64,000 bases of DNA from Agromyces ramosus (GCF_004216665.1 NZ_SGWY01000002.1:38685-102684), one strand, 5' to 3'. Numbered from the stretch's first letter, positions 42,093 through 51,807 are shown. The notes: generated by a model not told the origin, from the letters alone. A program made the numbers and translations.

Positions 42093-43307
42093 TCACGCCG
42101 CCGATGAGCGCAACTCGGACCGGAGCGCGGGGGCGAGGTCGCCACGGTCGGCGACCTCGATGCGGTCGAGGCCCTGCCACGCCGCCGCCCGCCACAGCAC
42201 CGGCACGAGTCGTGCGGCGGTATCGGCGGGTGCACCCGGCTCGGACCAGGCGGACTGGACGCGCAGCACGCCCGCCTTGCGGTCGCTCTTCAGGTCGACC
42301 CGGCCGACCACGTCGTCGTCGATCAGCACGGGCAGCGAGTAGTAGCCGAACTTGCGGTCGGGCTCGGGCGTGTAGATCTCGATGCGGTAGTGGAAGTCGA
42401 AGAGACGCTCGGTGCGGGGACGGAACCAGACCACCGGGTCGAAGGGCGAGAGCACGGCCGCCGCCTCGATCCGTCGCGGTCGGCGGGCGTCTCGATGCAG
42501 CCATGCAGGAGCCGGGCGGGCGCCGACGCTCCATCCCGGCACCTCGACCGGAACGAGCTCGCCGGCGTCTTCGAGGTCGCGGATCGCCTCGCGCACGGGC
42601 GCGCGCTTCATGCGCCAGTAGTCGGCGAGGTCGGCCTCGGTCGCGATGCCGAGGGCGGCGCCCGCGCGCGCCACGAGATCGCGCACTGCGTCGGCTTCGG
42701 CCGGCGGATCGCCGAGGAGCACGGGGGCGAGTACCTGCTCGGGGAGGGCGTAGACCCGCTCGAAGCGGCGGCGCTCGACGCACACGACCTCGCCGACCCG
42801 GAACATCCACTCGAGCGTGCGCTTGACGTCTGACCAGCCCCACCACGGCCCGCGGCGTTCGTTGGCGTCGTGCTCGATGTCGCTGGCGCGCATCGGCCCG
42901 TTCGCGGCGAGCTCGGCGCGGAGCCAGTCGGCGAGCTCGCGATTCTCGACGAGCCAGCCGCCCCATTCGCTGCCCTGGCTGCGGAACTCCTGGCGGCGGA
43001 ACTCGAACAGCGGCCACAGCTCACGCGGGATGAAGGCGGCCTGGTGCGCCCACGACTCGACCATGCGGCCCCGGCGCCCGGTCGTGAGCCGGTCGAGCAG
43101 CGCCCGGTCGTAGTCGCCGATTCGACTGAAGGCGGGCAGGTAGTGGCTGCGCTCGAACACGTTGACCGAGTCGATCTGGAGCAGCCCGAGGCGGTCGACG
43201 ACCCCCGCGACCTGGCGCGTTCCGGGCGACCCGGGCAGCGGGCGACCGAAGCCCTGTGCGGCGAGCGCGATGCGTCGGGCGAGTGCTGGGCTGACGGAGT
43301 CCACCAT
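42093..43307 (-). CDS. winged-helix DNA glycosylase, YcaQ/AlkX-like (HTH_42 superfamily)
   Basis: A 404-residue member of the crosslink-repair glycosylase family. Tandem winged-helix domains are expected. The catalytic-loop motif is GLLQIDSVNVFERSHY, with Q44-I45-D46, the QxD form associated with YcaQ-like rather than AlkZ-like enzymes. AWLHRDARRPRRIEAAAVLSPFDPVVWFRPRTERLFDF is another strong family block. YcaQ unhooks interstrand crosslinks and removes bulky alkyl bases. It is isolated between the M48 protease (convergent) and the AI-2E-type gene (divergent). Confidence 0.9.
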   Translation of the reverse strand: MVDSVSPALARRIALAAQGFGRPLPGSPGTRQVAGVVDRLGLLQIDSVNVFERSHYLPAFSRIGDYDRALLDRLTTGRRGRMVESWAHQAAFIPRELWPLFEFRRQEFRSQGSEWGGWLVENRELADWLRAELAANGPMRASDIEHDANERRGPWWGWSDVKRTLEWMFRVGEVVCVERRRFERVYALPEQVLAPVLLGDPPAEADAVRDLVARAGAALGIATEADLADYWRMKRAPVREAIRDLEDAGELVPVEVPGWSVGARPAPAWLHRDARRPRRIEAAAVLSPFDPVVWFRPRTERLFDFHYRIEIYTPEPDRKFGYYSLPVLIDDDVVGRVDLKSDRKAGVLRVQSAWSEPGAPADTAARLVPVLWRAAAWQGLDRIEVADRGDLAPALRSELRSSAA

Positions 43308-43376
43308 GGTGCTCCGACCCTACTCGCCACCTCCGACAGTCGCCGCCTCCATGCCGTTGCGCGCATGCGGCGCGCC

Positions 43377-43388
43377 TAGACTGGAGCG
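43377..43388 (+). promoter_or_regulatory. putative leaderless promoter of the AI-2E family gene
   Basis: TAGACT (43377-43382), six bases, then ATG 43389. There is no Shine-Dalgarno beyond a GGAG inside the six-base gap. Confidence 0.45.
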
Positions 43389-44627
43389 ATGACGGAGTCG
43401 ACGGGGCAGGCTCGGGGCAGGTCGATCGGCCGGCGCCGCGGCGGCGATCGCGAGACGCCCCCGCCCTCGCCGCCGACCCCGCCGCCGCACCGCGATGCGT
43501 CCGACTCCGTCCCGTTCGGGATGCGCATCGCGGCCGCCTGGTCGTGGCGGCTCCTCCTCGTCGGCGGCGTGATCGCCGTCATCATCTTCCTCATCATCCA
43601 GCTGCGGCTCATCGTCATCCCGGTGCTCGTCGCGGTGCTCATCGGCGCGCTGCTCGTGCCGTTCTCGCAGCTCCTGCAGCGGCACCGCTGGCCGAAGTGG
43701 CTCGCGGTCACGGTCGCCATGCTCTCGGCCCTCATCGTCGTCGGCGGCCTGCTCGCGGTCGGGATCACGTTCATCGTGCGCGGCTCCGGCGACCTGGCGG
43801 CCCAGTCGCTCGTGGCCTGGGACGAGTTCCGTGCCTGGCTGCTCGCGGGCCCGATGCACATCACCGAGTCGCAGCTGAACGACTTCGTCGAGCAGGCCGT
43901 CGCCTCCGCCCAGCAGGACAGCAGCGTCCTGGTCACCGGCGCGCTCTCGGTCGGCTCGACGCTCGGGCACTTCCTCGCGGGCATGCTGCTCGCCCTCTTC
44001 GCCACCCTGTTCATCCTCATCGACGGCCGCGGCATCTGGCGCTGGATCGTCGGCGTCTTCCCGCGCCGCGCCCGCGCGGCCGTCGACGGGGCGGGCCAGG
44101 CCGGCTGGGCGACCCTGCAGAACTTCGTGAAGGTGCAGATCCTGGTCGCCACGATCGACGCGATCGGCATCGGCCTCGGCGCGTTCTTCCTCGGGATCCC
44201 GCTCGCGGTGCCGATCGCGATCCTCGTGTTCCTCGGTTCGTTCATCCCGATCGTCGGCGCGGTCGTGACCGGTGCGCTGGCGGTGTTCATCGCGCTCGTC
44301 TACAACGGCTGGGTCATCGCGCTCATCATGCTCGGCATCGTGCTGCTCGTCCAGCAGGTCGAGGGCCACGTGCTCCAGCCGCTCATCATGGGCACGGCCG
44401 TGAAGGTGCATCCGCTCGGCGTCGTGGTCGCCGTCGCCACGGGCTCGCTCCTCGCGGGCATCCCGGGCGCGCTCTTCGCCGTGCCGGTCGCCGCCGTGCT
44501 CAACGTGATGATCGTCTACATCTCCGGAGGCTCGTGGAAGGGCGATGCCGGACCGCCCGCGACGGAGGTGCGGTCGCCGCTCTGGCGCACCGTGCCCCAG
44601 CGACCGGGCTACCAGCGAGGAGAATGA
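43389..44627 (+). CDS. AI-2E family transporter
   Basis: A 412-residue multispanning protein with about seven or eight helices after a 50-residue Pro/Arg-rich cytoplasmic start. The family core is visible in VQILVATIDAIGIGLGAFFLGIPLAVPIAILVFLGSFIPIVGAVVTGALAVFIAL and VQQVEGHVLQPLIMG. Members include the AI-2 exporter TqsA and Na+/H+ antiporters, so the substrate is open. It ends 4 bases before the ilvA start. Confidence 0.92.
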   Translation: MTESTGQARGRSIGRRRGGDRETPPPSPPTPPPHRDASDSVPFGMRIAAAWSWRLLLVGGVIAVIIFLIIQLRLIVIPVLVAVLIGALLVPFSQLLQRHRWPKWLAVTVAMLSALIVVGGLLAVGITFIVRGSGDLAAQSLVAWDEFRAWLLAGPMHITESQLNDFVEQAVASAQQDSSVLVTGALSVGSTLGHFLAGMLLALFATLFILIDGRGIWRWIVGVFPRRARAAVDGAGQAGWATLQNFVKVQILVATIDAIGIGLGAFFLGIPLAVPIAILVFLGSFIPIVGAVVTGALAVFIALVYNGWVIALIMLGIVLLVQQVEGHVLQPLIMGTAVKVHPLGVVVAVATGSLLAGIPGALFAVPVAAVLNVMIVYISGGSWKGDAGPPATEVRSPLWRTVPQRPGYQRGE

Positions 44628-44631
44628 ACCA

Positions 44632-45870
44632 GTGATCACCACCATCCCGGGCCCCGACCTGGCGGCCTTCGAGCACGCGCGCGACGTCGTCGCCCGCGTC
44701 GCACGGCGCACGCCCATGGAGTCGTCGCGCCACCTCGCCGACCTGCTCGGCGTGCCCGTCCACCTCAAGTGCGAGAACCTGCAGCGCACCGGCTCCTACA
44801 AGCTGCGCGGCGCCTACCACCGCATCTCGGCGCTGAGCGAGGAGGAGCGGGCTCGCGGGGTCGTGGCGGCGTCCGCCGGCAACCACGCGCAGGGAGTCGC
44901 CTACGCGGCGCGGGAGCTCGGCATCCGGGCCACGATCTTCATGCCCGTCGGCGTCGCGCTGCCGAAGCTCGATGCCACGCGCCACTACGGCGCCGACGTG
45001 GTGCTCCGGGGCGACTCGATCGGCGAGACCATCGAGGCCGCCGCCGCCTTCGCCGCCGAGACCGGCGCGGTGATCATCCCCCCGTTCGACCACCCCGACG
45101 TGATCGCGGGCCAGGGCACGCTCGGACTCGAGATCCTCGAACAGGTTCCCGACGCCACGACCATCGTCGTGCCGATCGGCGGCGGCGGCCTCGCGGCGGG
45201 GATCGCCAGCGCCGCGAAGCAGCAGGCCGCGCGCGAGGGCCGTCCGCTGCGCATCATCGGGGTGCAGGCCGAGAACGCCGCGCCGTACGTGGCCTCGCTG
45301 GCGGCGGGGGAGCCGCGGCAGGTGCCCGTCGTGCCGACGATCGCCGACGGCATCGCGGTGTACCGGCCCGGCGAGCTCAACTTCGCGATCATCCGCGACA
45401 CCATCGACGAGGTCGTCACGGTCTCGGAGGACGACATCGCGCGCGCGTTGCTGGTGCTGCTCGAGCGCGCGAAGCTCGTCGTGGAGCCGGCCGGCGCGGT
45501 CGCCGTCGCCGCGATGATGACGGGGGCCGTGCAGTCCGACGGCCCCGTCGTCGCGGTGCTCTCGGGCGGCAACATCGACCCCATGCTCATGCAGCGGGTC
45601 GTGGCGCACGGGCTCGCGGCATCCGATCGCTACCTCACCATCAGCGTGGGCCTGCCCGACCGCCCGGGCCAGCTCGCACGCGTCGCGGGGCTCCTCGCCG
45701 AGGCGAACGCGAACGTCATCGAGGTGCTGCACACCCGCCACGGCTCGGGGATGCAGATCTCGGAGGTCGAGCTCCGGCTGTCGGTCGAGACCCGGGGGCC
45801 CGAGCACCGCGAGACGGTCGTCGAGGTCCTGCGCCATGCCGGCTACGACCCCAAGGTCGAGGTCGACTAG
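44632..45870 (+). CDS. ilvA: threonine ammonia-lyase
   Basis: A 412-residue PLP enzyme converting threonine to 2-oxobutanoate and ammonia. The PLP lysine is K57 in CENLQRTGSYKLRGAY. SAGNHAQGVAYAA and the phosphate-binding IGGGGLAAG (about 182-191) are present. A single C-terminal ACT domain (about 335-412, starting near YLTISVGLPDRPGQLARVAG) gives the shorter regulated form. GTG 44632 follows CGAGGAG. A bidirectional terminator separates it from convergent greA. Confidence 0.95.
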   Translation: MITTIPGPDLAAFEHARDVVARVARRTPMESSRHLADLLGVPVHLKCENLQRTGSYKLRGAYHRISALSEEERARGVVAASAGNHAQGVAYAARELGIRATIFMPVGVALPKLDATRHYGADVVLRGDSIGETIEAAAAFAAETGAVIIPPFDHPDVIAGQGTLGLEILEQVPDATTIVVPIGGGGLAAGIASAAKQQAAREGRPLRIIGVQAENAAPYVASLAAGEPRQVPVVPTIADGIAVYRPGELNFAIIRDTIDEVVTVSEDDIARALLVLLERAKLVVEPAGAVAVAAMMTGAVQSDGPVVAVLSGGNIDPMLMQRVVAHGLAASDRYLTISVGLPDRPGQLARVAGLLAEANANVIEVLHTRHGSGMQISEVELRLSVETRGPEHRETVVEVLRHAGYDPKVEVD

Positions 45871-45888
45871 CCGCGTCCGCCCCGACGA

Positions 45889-45921
45889 CGACGGCCCCCG
45901 CGCGATGCGCAGGGGCCGTCG
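45889..45921. terminator. bidirectional terminator between ilvA and greA
   Basis: Perfect 10-bp arms CGACGGCCCC (45889-45898) and GGGGCCGTCG (45912-45921). The 13-base loop contains a further GCGC/GCGC pairing. It lies between convergent genes. Confidence 0.8.
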
Positions 45922-45940
45922 GGACGTGGACGGTGGGCGA

Positions 45941-46432
45941 CTACTGGCCGCCCCAGGTCTCGACGCGCGTGACCTCGACCGGGATCTCCCGGCCGTTGGG
46001 TGCGGTGTAGGAGGTCTTCTCGCCGACCTTCAGTCCGATGATGGCGGCCCCGAGCGGCGACCGCTCGCTGAACACGTCGAGCTCCGAGTCGCCCGCGATC
46101 TCGCGGCTGCCGATGAGGAACGTCTCCTCGTCGCCCGCGATGACGGCCGTGATGACGGTGCCGGGCTCGACGACGCCCGACGACTGGGGCGCCTCGCCGA
46201 CCTGCGCGGTGCGGAGCAGCGCCGTGAGCTGGCGGATGCGCGCCTCCTGCTTGCCCTGCTCGTCCTTCGCGGCGTGGTACCCGCCGTTCTCCTTCAGGTC
46301 ACCCTCTTCACGCGCGGCCTCGATGCGCTTGGCGATCTCCTCGCGACCGTGCGTCGAGAGCTCCTCGAGCTCGGCGGCGAGTCGATCGAAGGCCTCCTGC
46401 GTGAGCCAGGTGACGGTGGCGTCCTGCGCCAT
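45941..46432 (-). CDS. greA: transcription elongation factor GreA
   Basis: A 163-residue factor that enters the RNA polymerase secondary channel and stimulates cleavage of backtracked RNA. The N-terminal coiled coil (about 1-80) contains the acidic tip region AREEGDLKENGGYHAAKDEQ. The C-terminal FKBP-like domain contains SPLGAAIIGLKVGEKTSYTAPNG. Length and motifs are typical. Next upstream on the same strand is the DUF4307 gene, 57 bases away. Confidence 0.97.
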   Translation of the reverse strand: MAQDATVTWLTQEAFDRLAAELEELSTHGREEIAKRIEAAREEGDLKENGGYHAAKDEQGKQEARIRQLTALLRTAQVGEAPQSSGVVEPGTVITAVIAGDEETFLIGSREIAGDSELDVFSERSPLGAAIIGLKVGEKTSYTAPNGREIPVEVTRVETWGGQ

Positions 46433-46489
46433 GGTGCACTCCTGAAATAGACGTGACGCCCCGACGTCTGCCGGGGCGAATGCCCCATA

Positions 46490-46900
46490 TTAGGTGAGCC
46501 AGCAGCTCGAAATCAAACCGGTGTTCGCCTCTCGCGCAACCCGCACCGTCTCGGTGAACGTGCGCAGGTGCTGCTCGGAAGCGGGGATCTCGACGACCCG
46601 CCAGCCGACCACGGTGAAGTCCTCGTCGAGGGCCTCCACGATGCACGCCGTCTTGTTCCCGGGGGGCACCGAGAGGGTCCAGCTGACCTCCACCGCCCGC
46701 TCCTCGTTCATGAGCCGGTGGCCGGTGTCAGTGGCCTGGACCGACGGCTTCCGGCCGTCGAGGCCGGCCCAGACGACCCACGCGATCAGGACGATCGCGA
46801 AGGCCACCGCGCCGCCCACGAGCAGCACGCGGTCGCGCGTGCGGTTCGTGCGGGTCCTGCCGTAGCGCGCGGCGAGCGCGTCGGTCTCAGGCTCGGCCAC
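46490..46900 (-). CDS. DUF4307 domain-containing membrane protein
   Basis: A 136-residue bitopic protein. The N terminus LAARYGRTRTNRTRDR is followed by a membrane helix (VLLVGGAVAFAIVLIAWVVWAGL). An external beta domain follows, with cysteines in NKTACIVEALDEDFTVVGWRVVEIP and SSCWLT. This is the DUF4307 family found beside greA in many Actinobacteria. I chose the GTG at 46900 because GGAAGGAG lies eight bases upstream; a second GTG at 46906 is too close to it. Confidence 0.88.
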   Translation of the reverse strand: MAEPETDALAARYGRTRTNRTRDRVLLVGGAVAFAIVLIAWVVWAGLDGRKPSVQATDTGHRLMNEERAVEVSWTLSVPPGNKTACIVEALDEDFTVVGWRVVEIPASEQHLRTFTETVRVAREANTGLISSCWLT

Positions 46901-47014
46901 CGCCACGGCTCCTTCCCGCCTCGATCGTCTAGGCTTGGGATCCAGCCTAACCCGCCCCCGTGAAGGGAACCCGATGCTCGTCGTGCCCGCCTGCTCCATC
47001 GCCGGAGCACGCTC

Positions 47015-47368
47015 GTGATCGCTGCGTCGGTGCCGTTCCTCGTGCGTGCCGCGGAGGAGGAGTTCGACCCCGACACCGTCACGCCGGGCATCTGGGGCTT
47101 CGTCCTGACGTTCGTCGTGATGGTGGTCGTCGTGCTGCTGGTGCTCGACATGGTGCGTCGCATCCGCCGGGTCAACTACCGCGCCGAGGTGCGCGAGCAG
47201 CTCGAGGCGGAGCAGCGCGAGCGGGAGGTCCAGGTCCTCGAAGGCGACTACGCGGCACCGGATGCCCCCGACGTCACGCCGGGGCCGGCATCACCTTCGG
47301 GCGACGGCGACGACGACGGCGACGCCGCCGCGGCATCCGACGACGAGGACCTGCCGCCCGCGCGCTGA
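47015..47368 (+). CDS. hypothetical single-pass membrane protein
   Basis: A 117-residue protein starting at GTG 47015. An acidic external N terminus (AAEEEFDPDTVTPGIWG) is followed by one membrane helix (FVLTFVVMVVVVLLVLDMV), a basic RRIRRVNYRAEVREQLEAEQREREVQ amphipathic segment, and an acidic Asp/Ala-rich tail. Small proteins of this layout occur between DUF4307/greA and TrhA genes in Microbacteriaceae. It is divergent from DUF4307. Function unknown. Confidence 0.8.
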   Translation: MIAASVPFLVRAAEEEFDPDTVTPGIWGFVLTFVVMVVVVLLVLDMVRRIRRVNYRAEVREQLEAEQREREVQVLEGDYAAPDAPDVTPGPASPSGDGDDDGDAAAASDDEDLPPAR

Positions 47369-47384
47369 CCCGCGCGCCGCGGCG

Positions 47385-48188
47385 TCAGCCGAGGTGGTAC
47401 ACCGGGTTCATCGCGATGATGAGCGTCGCCGTCCAGTGGCACATGAACGCGAGGACCGTGCAGGTGTGGAAGATCTCGTGGAACCCGAACCTGCCGGGCC
47501 ACGGGTTGGGCCGCTTCAGCCCGTAGACGACGGCGCCGACGGTGTAGAGCAGCCCGCCGACGATCACGAGCACCATCATCGCGACGCTCGCGTCGAGCAG
47601 GTCGCCGAGGTACATGACCGCCGCCCACCCCAGCAGCAGGTAGAGCGGAACGTAGAGCCAACGGGGCGCGTGGATCCAGAACACCCGGAAGCCGATGCCG
47701 AGGAGGGCGCCGCCCCAGACGATCGCGAGCAGCAGCCACCCCTTGTCGGGCGGAAGCGCGAGGATCGCGAGCGGCGTGTACGTGCCGGCGATCAGCAGGA
47801 AGATGTTGGCGTGGTCGATGCGCTTCAGGATGACCTTGGTGCGCGGCTCCCAGTCGAACCGGTGGTAGAGCGCGGAGTTGCCGAACAGCAGCATCGACGT
47901 GAGGGTGAACACCGCCGACGCCCACTTCGCGGGAGCGCCCTCGGCGAGCCCGATGAGTACGATGCCGGCCGCGATGGTGACGGGGAACGTGCCGGCGTGG
48001 ATCCAGCCCCGCCAGGTCGGCTTGACCTCGGCGGCGTACGAGAGCGAGTCGTCGAGCAGCGGGATGTTCGGCAGGTCGGGCCCGTGGGCCTCGCGATCGA
48101 CCGCGACATCCGCCGTGTCGTCGGGCGCGACCGGGCGGCTGAGCTCCTCCGCGAGGTCGGCGGATTCGTGGCGGCGCTTGGGGGTCAT
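47385..48188 (-). CDS. hemolysin III / TrhA family membrane protein (PAQR fold)
   Basis: A 267-residue protein with a hydrophilic 65-residue start and seven helices. The conserved metal-site histidines are visible in LFGNSALYHRFDW and the C-terminal GFHEIFHTCTVLAFMCHW. RIDHANIFLLIAGTYTPLAIL is the third family block. TrhA proteins are linked to membrane energetics in bacteria; haemolytic activity should not be assumed. It is convergent with the small membrane protein and divergent from uppS. Confidence 0.93.
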   Translation of the reverse strand: MTPKRRHESADLAEELSRPVAPDDTADVAVDREAHGPDLPNIPLLDDSLSYAAEVKPTWRGWIHAGTFPVTIAAGIVLIGLAEGAPAKWASAVFTLTSMLLFGNSALYHRFDWEPRTKVILKRIDHANIFLLIAGTYTPLAILALPPDKGWLLLAIVWGGALLGIGFRVFWIHAPRWLYVPLYLLLGWAAVMYLGDLLDASVAMMVLVIVGGLLYTVGAVVYGLKRPNPWPGRFGFHEIFHTCTVLAFMCHWTATLIIAMNPVYHLG

Positions 48189-48249
48189 TGACTCAGCGTA
48201 GGCCCTCGGCGGTCACGTTCCGCTGTGAGTGCGGCGGGCGGCGGAGGGG

Positions 48250-48261
48250 TAGCGTAGTGCC
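48250..48261 (+). promoter_or_regulatory. putative leaderless promoter of uppS
   Basis: TAGCGT (48250-48255), six bases, then GTG 48262. No Shine-Dalgarno. Confidence 0.5.
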
Positions 48262-49047
48262 GTGCAGACCAGCGATCAGCCCCTCGGTCGCGGCATCCTC
48301 TATCGCCTCTACCAGAACCGGCTGCGGCGCGAGCTCGACCGGGCCACCCTCCCGCGGCACGTCGCGATGATCATCGACGGCAACCGCCGGTGGGCGAAGC
48401 AACTCGGCTACCAGACGGCGGCGCACGGGCACCGAGCCGGTGCGGCGAAGATGCGCGAGTTCCTCGAGTGGTGCGACGACCTCGGCATCGGCGTGGTGAC
48501 CCTCTACCTCCTGTCGAGCGACAACCTCGGCAACCGTCCCAGCGCCGAACTCGCCGACCTCATCGAGATCATCGCCGAGCTCGCCGAGGAGCTCTCGCAC
48601 TACCGCGACTGGCGCGTGCAGCACGTGGGGTCGGACGCCGGGCTGCCCGAGCCGCTCGTGGCCGCGCTCGACGCCGCCGAGCACCGTACCGCCGACAAGC
48701 ACGGCATGCACGTGAACCTCGCGGTCGGCTACGGCGGCCGCAAGGAGATCACGGATGCGATGCGCTCGATCGTGGCCGCGCACCACGCCGAGGGACGCAG
48801 CCTCGAGGACCTCGCCGAGCGGCTCACACCCGACCTGATCGGCGAGCACCTCTACACGGGCGGGCAGCCCGACCCCGACCTGGTGATCCGCACCTCGGGC
48901 GAGCAGCGCCTCAGCGACTTCATGCTGTGGCAGGCCGCGCACAGCGAGTTCTACTTCGTCGAGGCGCTCGGTCCCGACCTCCGGAAGGTCGACTTCCTGC
49001 GCGCGCTGCGCGACTACGAGAAGCGTCACCGCAGATTCGGCGGGTGA
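48262..49047 (+). CDS. uppS: isoprenyl transferase (Z-prenyl diphosphate synthase)
   Basis: A 261-residue cis-prenyltransferase making the polyprenyl phosphate carrier for cell wall synthesis. The catalytic Asp lies in VAMIIDGNRRWAKQLGY. GVVTLYLLSSDNLGNRP and DLVIRTSGEQRLSDFMLWQAAHSEFYF are the diagnostic C-terminal blocks. In Actinobacteria two paralogues often exist (short-chain and long-chain), and which this is cannot be decided from sequence alone. A GTG start is supported by the adjoining -10 box. Confidence 0.95.
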   Translation: MQTSDQPLGRGILYRLYQNRLRRELDRATLPRHVAMIIDGNRRWAKQLGYQTAAHGHRAGAAKMREFLEWCDDLGIGVVTLYLLSSDNLGNRPSAELADLIEIIAELAEELSHYRDWRVQHVGSDAGLPEPLVAALDAAEHRTADKHGMHVNLAVGYGGRKEITDAMRSIVAAHHAEGRSLEDLAERLTPDLIGEHLYTGGQPDPDLVIRTSGEQRLSDFMLWQAAHSEFYFVEALGPDLRKVDFLRALRDYEKRHRRFGG

Positions 49048-49105
49048 GACCGCTCCCTCGCGGCCCCCGGGTCTGCCATGATATGGCTCGGAGAAGGGGG
49101 CGTAC

Positions 49106-50224
49106 GTGACGATCGACGCATTCATCGCGGGGTTCACCGAGGAGCCCGGCTACCTCGACTACGGTCGGTTCGGCCCGCTGTCGACCCCCGCCGCCGAGGA
49201 GGGCGTCGCGCTCACCCAGGTGCTCCAGCGTGCACGGCACGGCAGCATCGACGTGTTCCTCGAGCAGGACGCCCGGGTGCGAGCCGCGGCATCCGCCCTC
49301 ACCGGGTTCCCGGCCGAGGCCATCGTGTTCCAGCCGAACACCACGCAGGGCATCATGCACGCGATGTTCGGGCTCACGGGCAGTGTCCTGCTCTCGCCGG
49401 GGGAGTTCCCGAGCCTGCCGATCGCGGCGGTGCGCGCCCAGGAGGCGCTTCACTCGGTGCAGCCCGTATGGCTGGAGACCGACCACGGCAAGGTAACGCC
49501 CGGCCAGATCCGCGAGCAGCTCGAGACCAACGTGGCCGCGGTCGCGGTGAGCCTCGTGGACTCGCGCACCGGCTACCTCTGCGACATCGAGGGCATCCGG
49601 CAGGTGATCGGCGACCGCCTGCTCATCGTCGACGCGATCCAGGGCTTCGGCATCGTGGACGCCCCCTGGGAGGCGGCGGACGTCGTGCTCTCGGGCGGGC
49701 AGAAGTGGTGCCGCGCCGGCTGGGGCACCGGCATCATGGCGCTGTCGGCGCGTGCCCTCGAGCGCCTCACGCCCGTCTTCTCGGGATTCACGGGCACCGA
49801 GGTGCCGGAGCCGTGGGACGAGGTGCCGCCGCCCGCTCCCGATGCCCGCGCCTACCGGGTGTCCAATCCCGATCCGATCGCCGAGGCACGCCTCGCGGCC
49901 GCCCTCGAGGACCTCTCCGCGGTCGGCGTCCCCGCCGTCAACGCGGCGGTCGCCGAGCGGGTGAGTCGCGTGATCGAGCTCGCCGACGAGTTCGCGCTCG
50001 CCGTGGTGAGCTCCCGCGACGAGCAGGAGCGCGCGGGCATCGTCGTGCTCGAGCCGCCCGCGGGCCAGGTCACCTACCTCACCGCGTCGATGCACAACCA
50101 CGGCGTCACGGCCACCACCCGCAACGGGCAGGTGCGGCTCAGCGTGCACGCGGCCACCAGCGAGGAGACCCTGGAGATGCTGCGCGCCGCCTTCGTGTCG
50201 TACGCCACCGCGGCGTCGTACTGA
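49106..50224 (+). CDS. aminotransferase class V-fold PLP enzyme
   Basis: A 372-residue fold-type I enzyme. The PLP lysine is near residue 199 in VVLSGGQKWCRAGWGTGIMA. The cofactor aspartate appears in LLIVDAIQGFG, and AIVFQPNTTQGIMHAMFGL is the N-terminal phosphate-side segment. The family covers cysteine desulfurases, kynureninases and epimerase-like enzymes, and this one is shorter and has no obvious desulfurase cysteine loop. GTG 49106 follows GAGAAGGGGG. Substrate unknown. Confidence 0.85.
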   Translation: MTIDAFIAGFTEEPGYLDYGRFGPLSTPAAEEGVALTQVLQRARHGSIDVFLEQDARVRAAASALTGFPAEAIVFQPNTTQGIMHAMFGLTGSVLLSPGEFPSLPIAAVRAQEALHSVQPVWLETDHGKVTPGQIREQLETNVAAVAVSLVDSRTGYLCDIEGIRQVIGDRLLIVDAIQGFGIVDAPWEAADVVLSGGQKWCRAGWGTGIMALSARALERLTPVFSGFTGTEVPEPWDEVPPPAPDARAYRVSNPDPIAEARLAAALEDLSAVGVPAVNAAVAERVSRVIELADEFALAVVSSRDEQERAGIVVLEPPAGQVTYLTASMHNHGVTATTRNGQVRLSVHAATSEETLEMLRAAFVSYATAASY

Positions 50225-50427
50225 CGCAAGCGCGGCGACGCTGCGGCATCCGCTCGAATGTGAACGGCAGATGACGATTCGCGTGTCGCTGACGCGGATT
50301 CGACGCCGCGGTCGTAGCGTCTGAGGCATCGGGCAAGGTGCCTGATCGAGTCGGCTCGTGAACCGCTCGTGGGAGGATTCGCCGGCCGGCGCGAGAGCCG
50401 AGCGGAACGCTCGGGGCAGGAGCGGTT

Positions 50428-51807
50428 GTGGCCTCACTCGAAACCTCCAAGTCCTTCGGCCGGTCCTCGGGTCGCAAGCAGCGACCGGATGCCACGACGC
50501 CCACGGGCGTCGCCCAGTCCGAGCGGACGTACGTGCTCGACACCTCGGTGCTCCTGTCGGATCCCCGTGCGCTGTTCCGATTCGCCGAGCACGCGGTGGT
50601 CCTCCCCGTCGTCGTCATCACGGAGCTCGAGGCGAAGCGCAACGACCCCGAGATCGGGTACTTCGCGCGCCAGTCGCTGCGGATCCTCGACGAGCTGCGC
50701 GTCGAGCACGAGCGGCTAGACTTCCCGATCCCCGTCGGCGACGGCGGGTCGCTGCGCGTCGAGCTCAACCACTCGAGCCCGTCGGTGCTGCCGAGCGGAC
50801 TGCAGCTGGGCGACAACGACTCGCGGATCCTCGCCTGCGCCGCCAACCTCGCGAACGACGGCGTCGCCGTCACGGTCGTCTCGAAGGATCTGCCGCTCCG
50901 GGTGAAGGCGGCCTCGATCGGCCTCGACGCGCAGGAGTACCGCGCCGAGCTCGCGCTCGACTCCGGGTGGACCGGTATGTCGGAGCTCTCGCTCGGCTCG
51001 AACGACATGGCCCGGCTCTACGAGCACGAGCGCATGGAGACGGCCGACGTGGAGGCGCTGCCCGTCAATACGGGACTCGTGATCCACTCCGAGCGCGGCT
51101 CCGCCCTCGGCCGCGTCGTCGGCGACCGCGAGGTCAAGCTCGTGCGCGGCGACCGCGACGTGTTCGGCGTGCACGGCCGCTCGGCCGAGCAGCGCCTCGC
51201 GATCGACCTGCTGCTCGACCCCGAGATCGGCATCCTCTCGCTCGGAGGCCGGGCGGGGACGGGCAAGTCGGCGCTCGCGCTGTGCGCCGGGCTCGAGATG
51301 GTGCTCGAGCGGCAGCAGCACAAGAAGATCATGGTCTTCCGTCCCCTGTACGCGGTGGGCGGGCAGGAGCTCGGCTACCTGCCGGGCGACCAGGGCGAGA
51401 AGATGAACCCGTGGGGCCAGGCGGTCTTCGACACGCTCGGTTCGGTGGTCTCCGACAACGTGCTCGACGAGGTCGTCGATCGGGGCATCCTCGAGGTGCT
51501 CCCGCTGACGCACATCCGTGGTCGCTCACTGCACGACGCCTTCGTGATCGTCGACGAGGCGCAGTCCCTCGAGCGCAACGTCCTCCTCACCGTGCTCAGC
51601 CGGATCGGCCAGAACTCGCGCGTGGTGCTGACCCACGACGTCGCCCAGCGCGACAACCTGCGCGTCGGTCGCCACGACGGCGTCGCGAGCGTGATCGAGA
51701 CGTTGAAGGGGCATCCGCTGTTCGCGCACATCACCCTGACCCGGTCGGAGCGCTCGGCGATCGCGGCGCTCGTGTCGGAGATGCTCGACGGCGCCGAGCT
51801 CACCTGA
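50428..51807 (+). CDS. phoH: PhoH family protein with N-terminal PIN domain
   Basis: A 459-residue PhoH2-type protein. The PIN-type nuclease domain begins at about 35 with [19 protein letters not shown] and has acidic residues in [14 protein letters not shown] and [13 protein letters not shown]. The PhoH ATPase domain has Walker [13 protein letters not shown] near 273-283, a long [16 protein letters not shown] segment and Walker [14 protein letters not shown] near 373. Such fusions act as RNA helicase-nucleases. GTG 50428 has GCAGGAG upstream. A strong terminator follows. Confidence 0.93.
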   Translation: MASLETSKSFGRSSGRKQRPDATTPTGVAQSERTYVLDTSVLLSDPRALFRFAEHAVVLPVVVITELEAKRNDPEIGYFARQSLRILDELRVEHERLDFPIPVGDGGSLRVELNHSSPSVLPSGLQLGDNDSRILACAANLANDGVAVTVVSKDLPLRVKAASIGLDAQEYRAELALDSGWTGMSELSLGSNDMARLYEHERMETADVEALPVNTGLVIHSERGSALGRVVGDREVKLVRGDRDVFGVHGRSAEQRLAIDLLLDPEIGILSLGGRAGTGKSALALCAGLEMVLERQQHKKIMVFRPLYAVGGQELGYLPGDQGEKMNPWGQAVFDTLGSVVSDNVLDEVVDRGILEVLPLTHIRGRSLHDAFVIVDEAQSLERNVLLTVLSRIGQNSRVVLTHDVAQRDNLRVGRHDGVASVIETLKGHPLFAHITLTRSERSAIAALVSEMLDGAELT

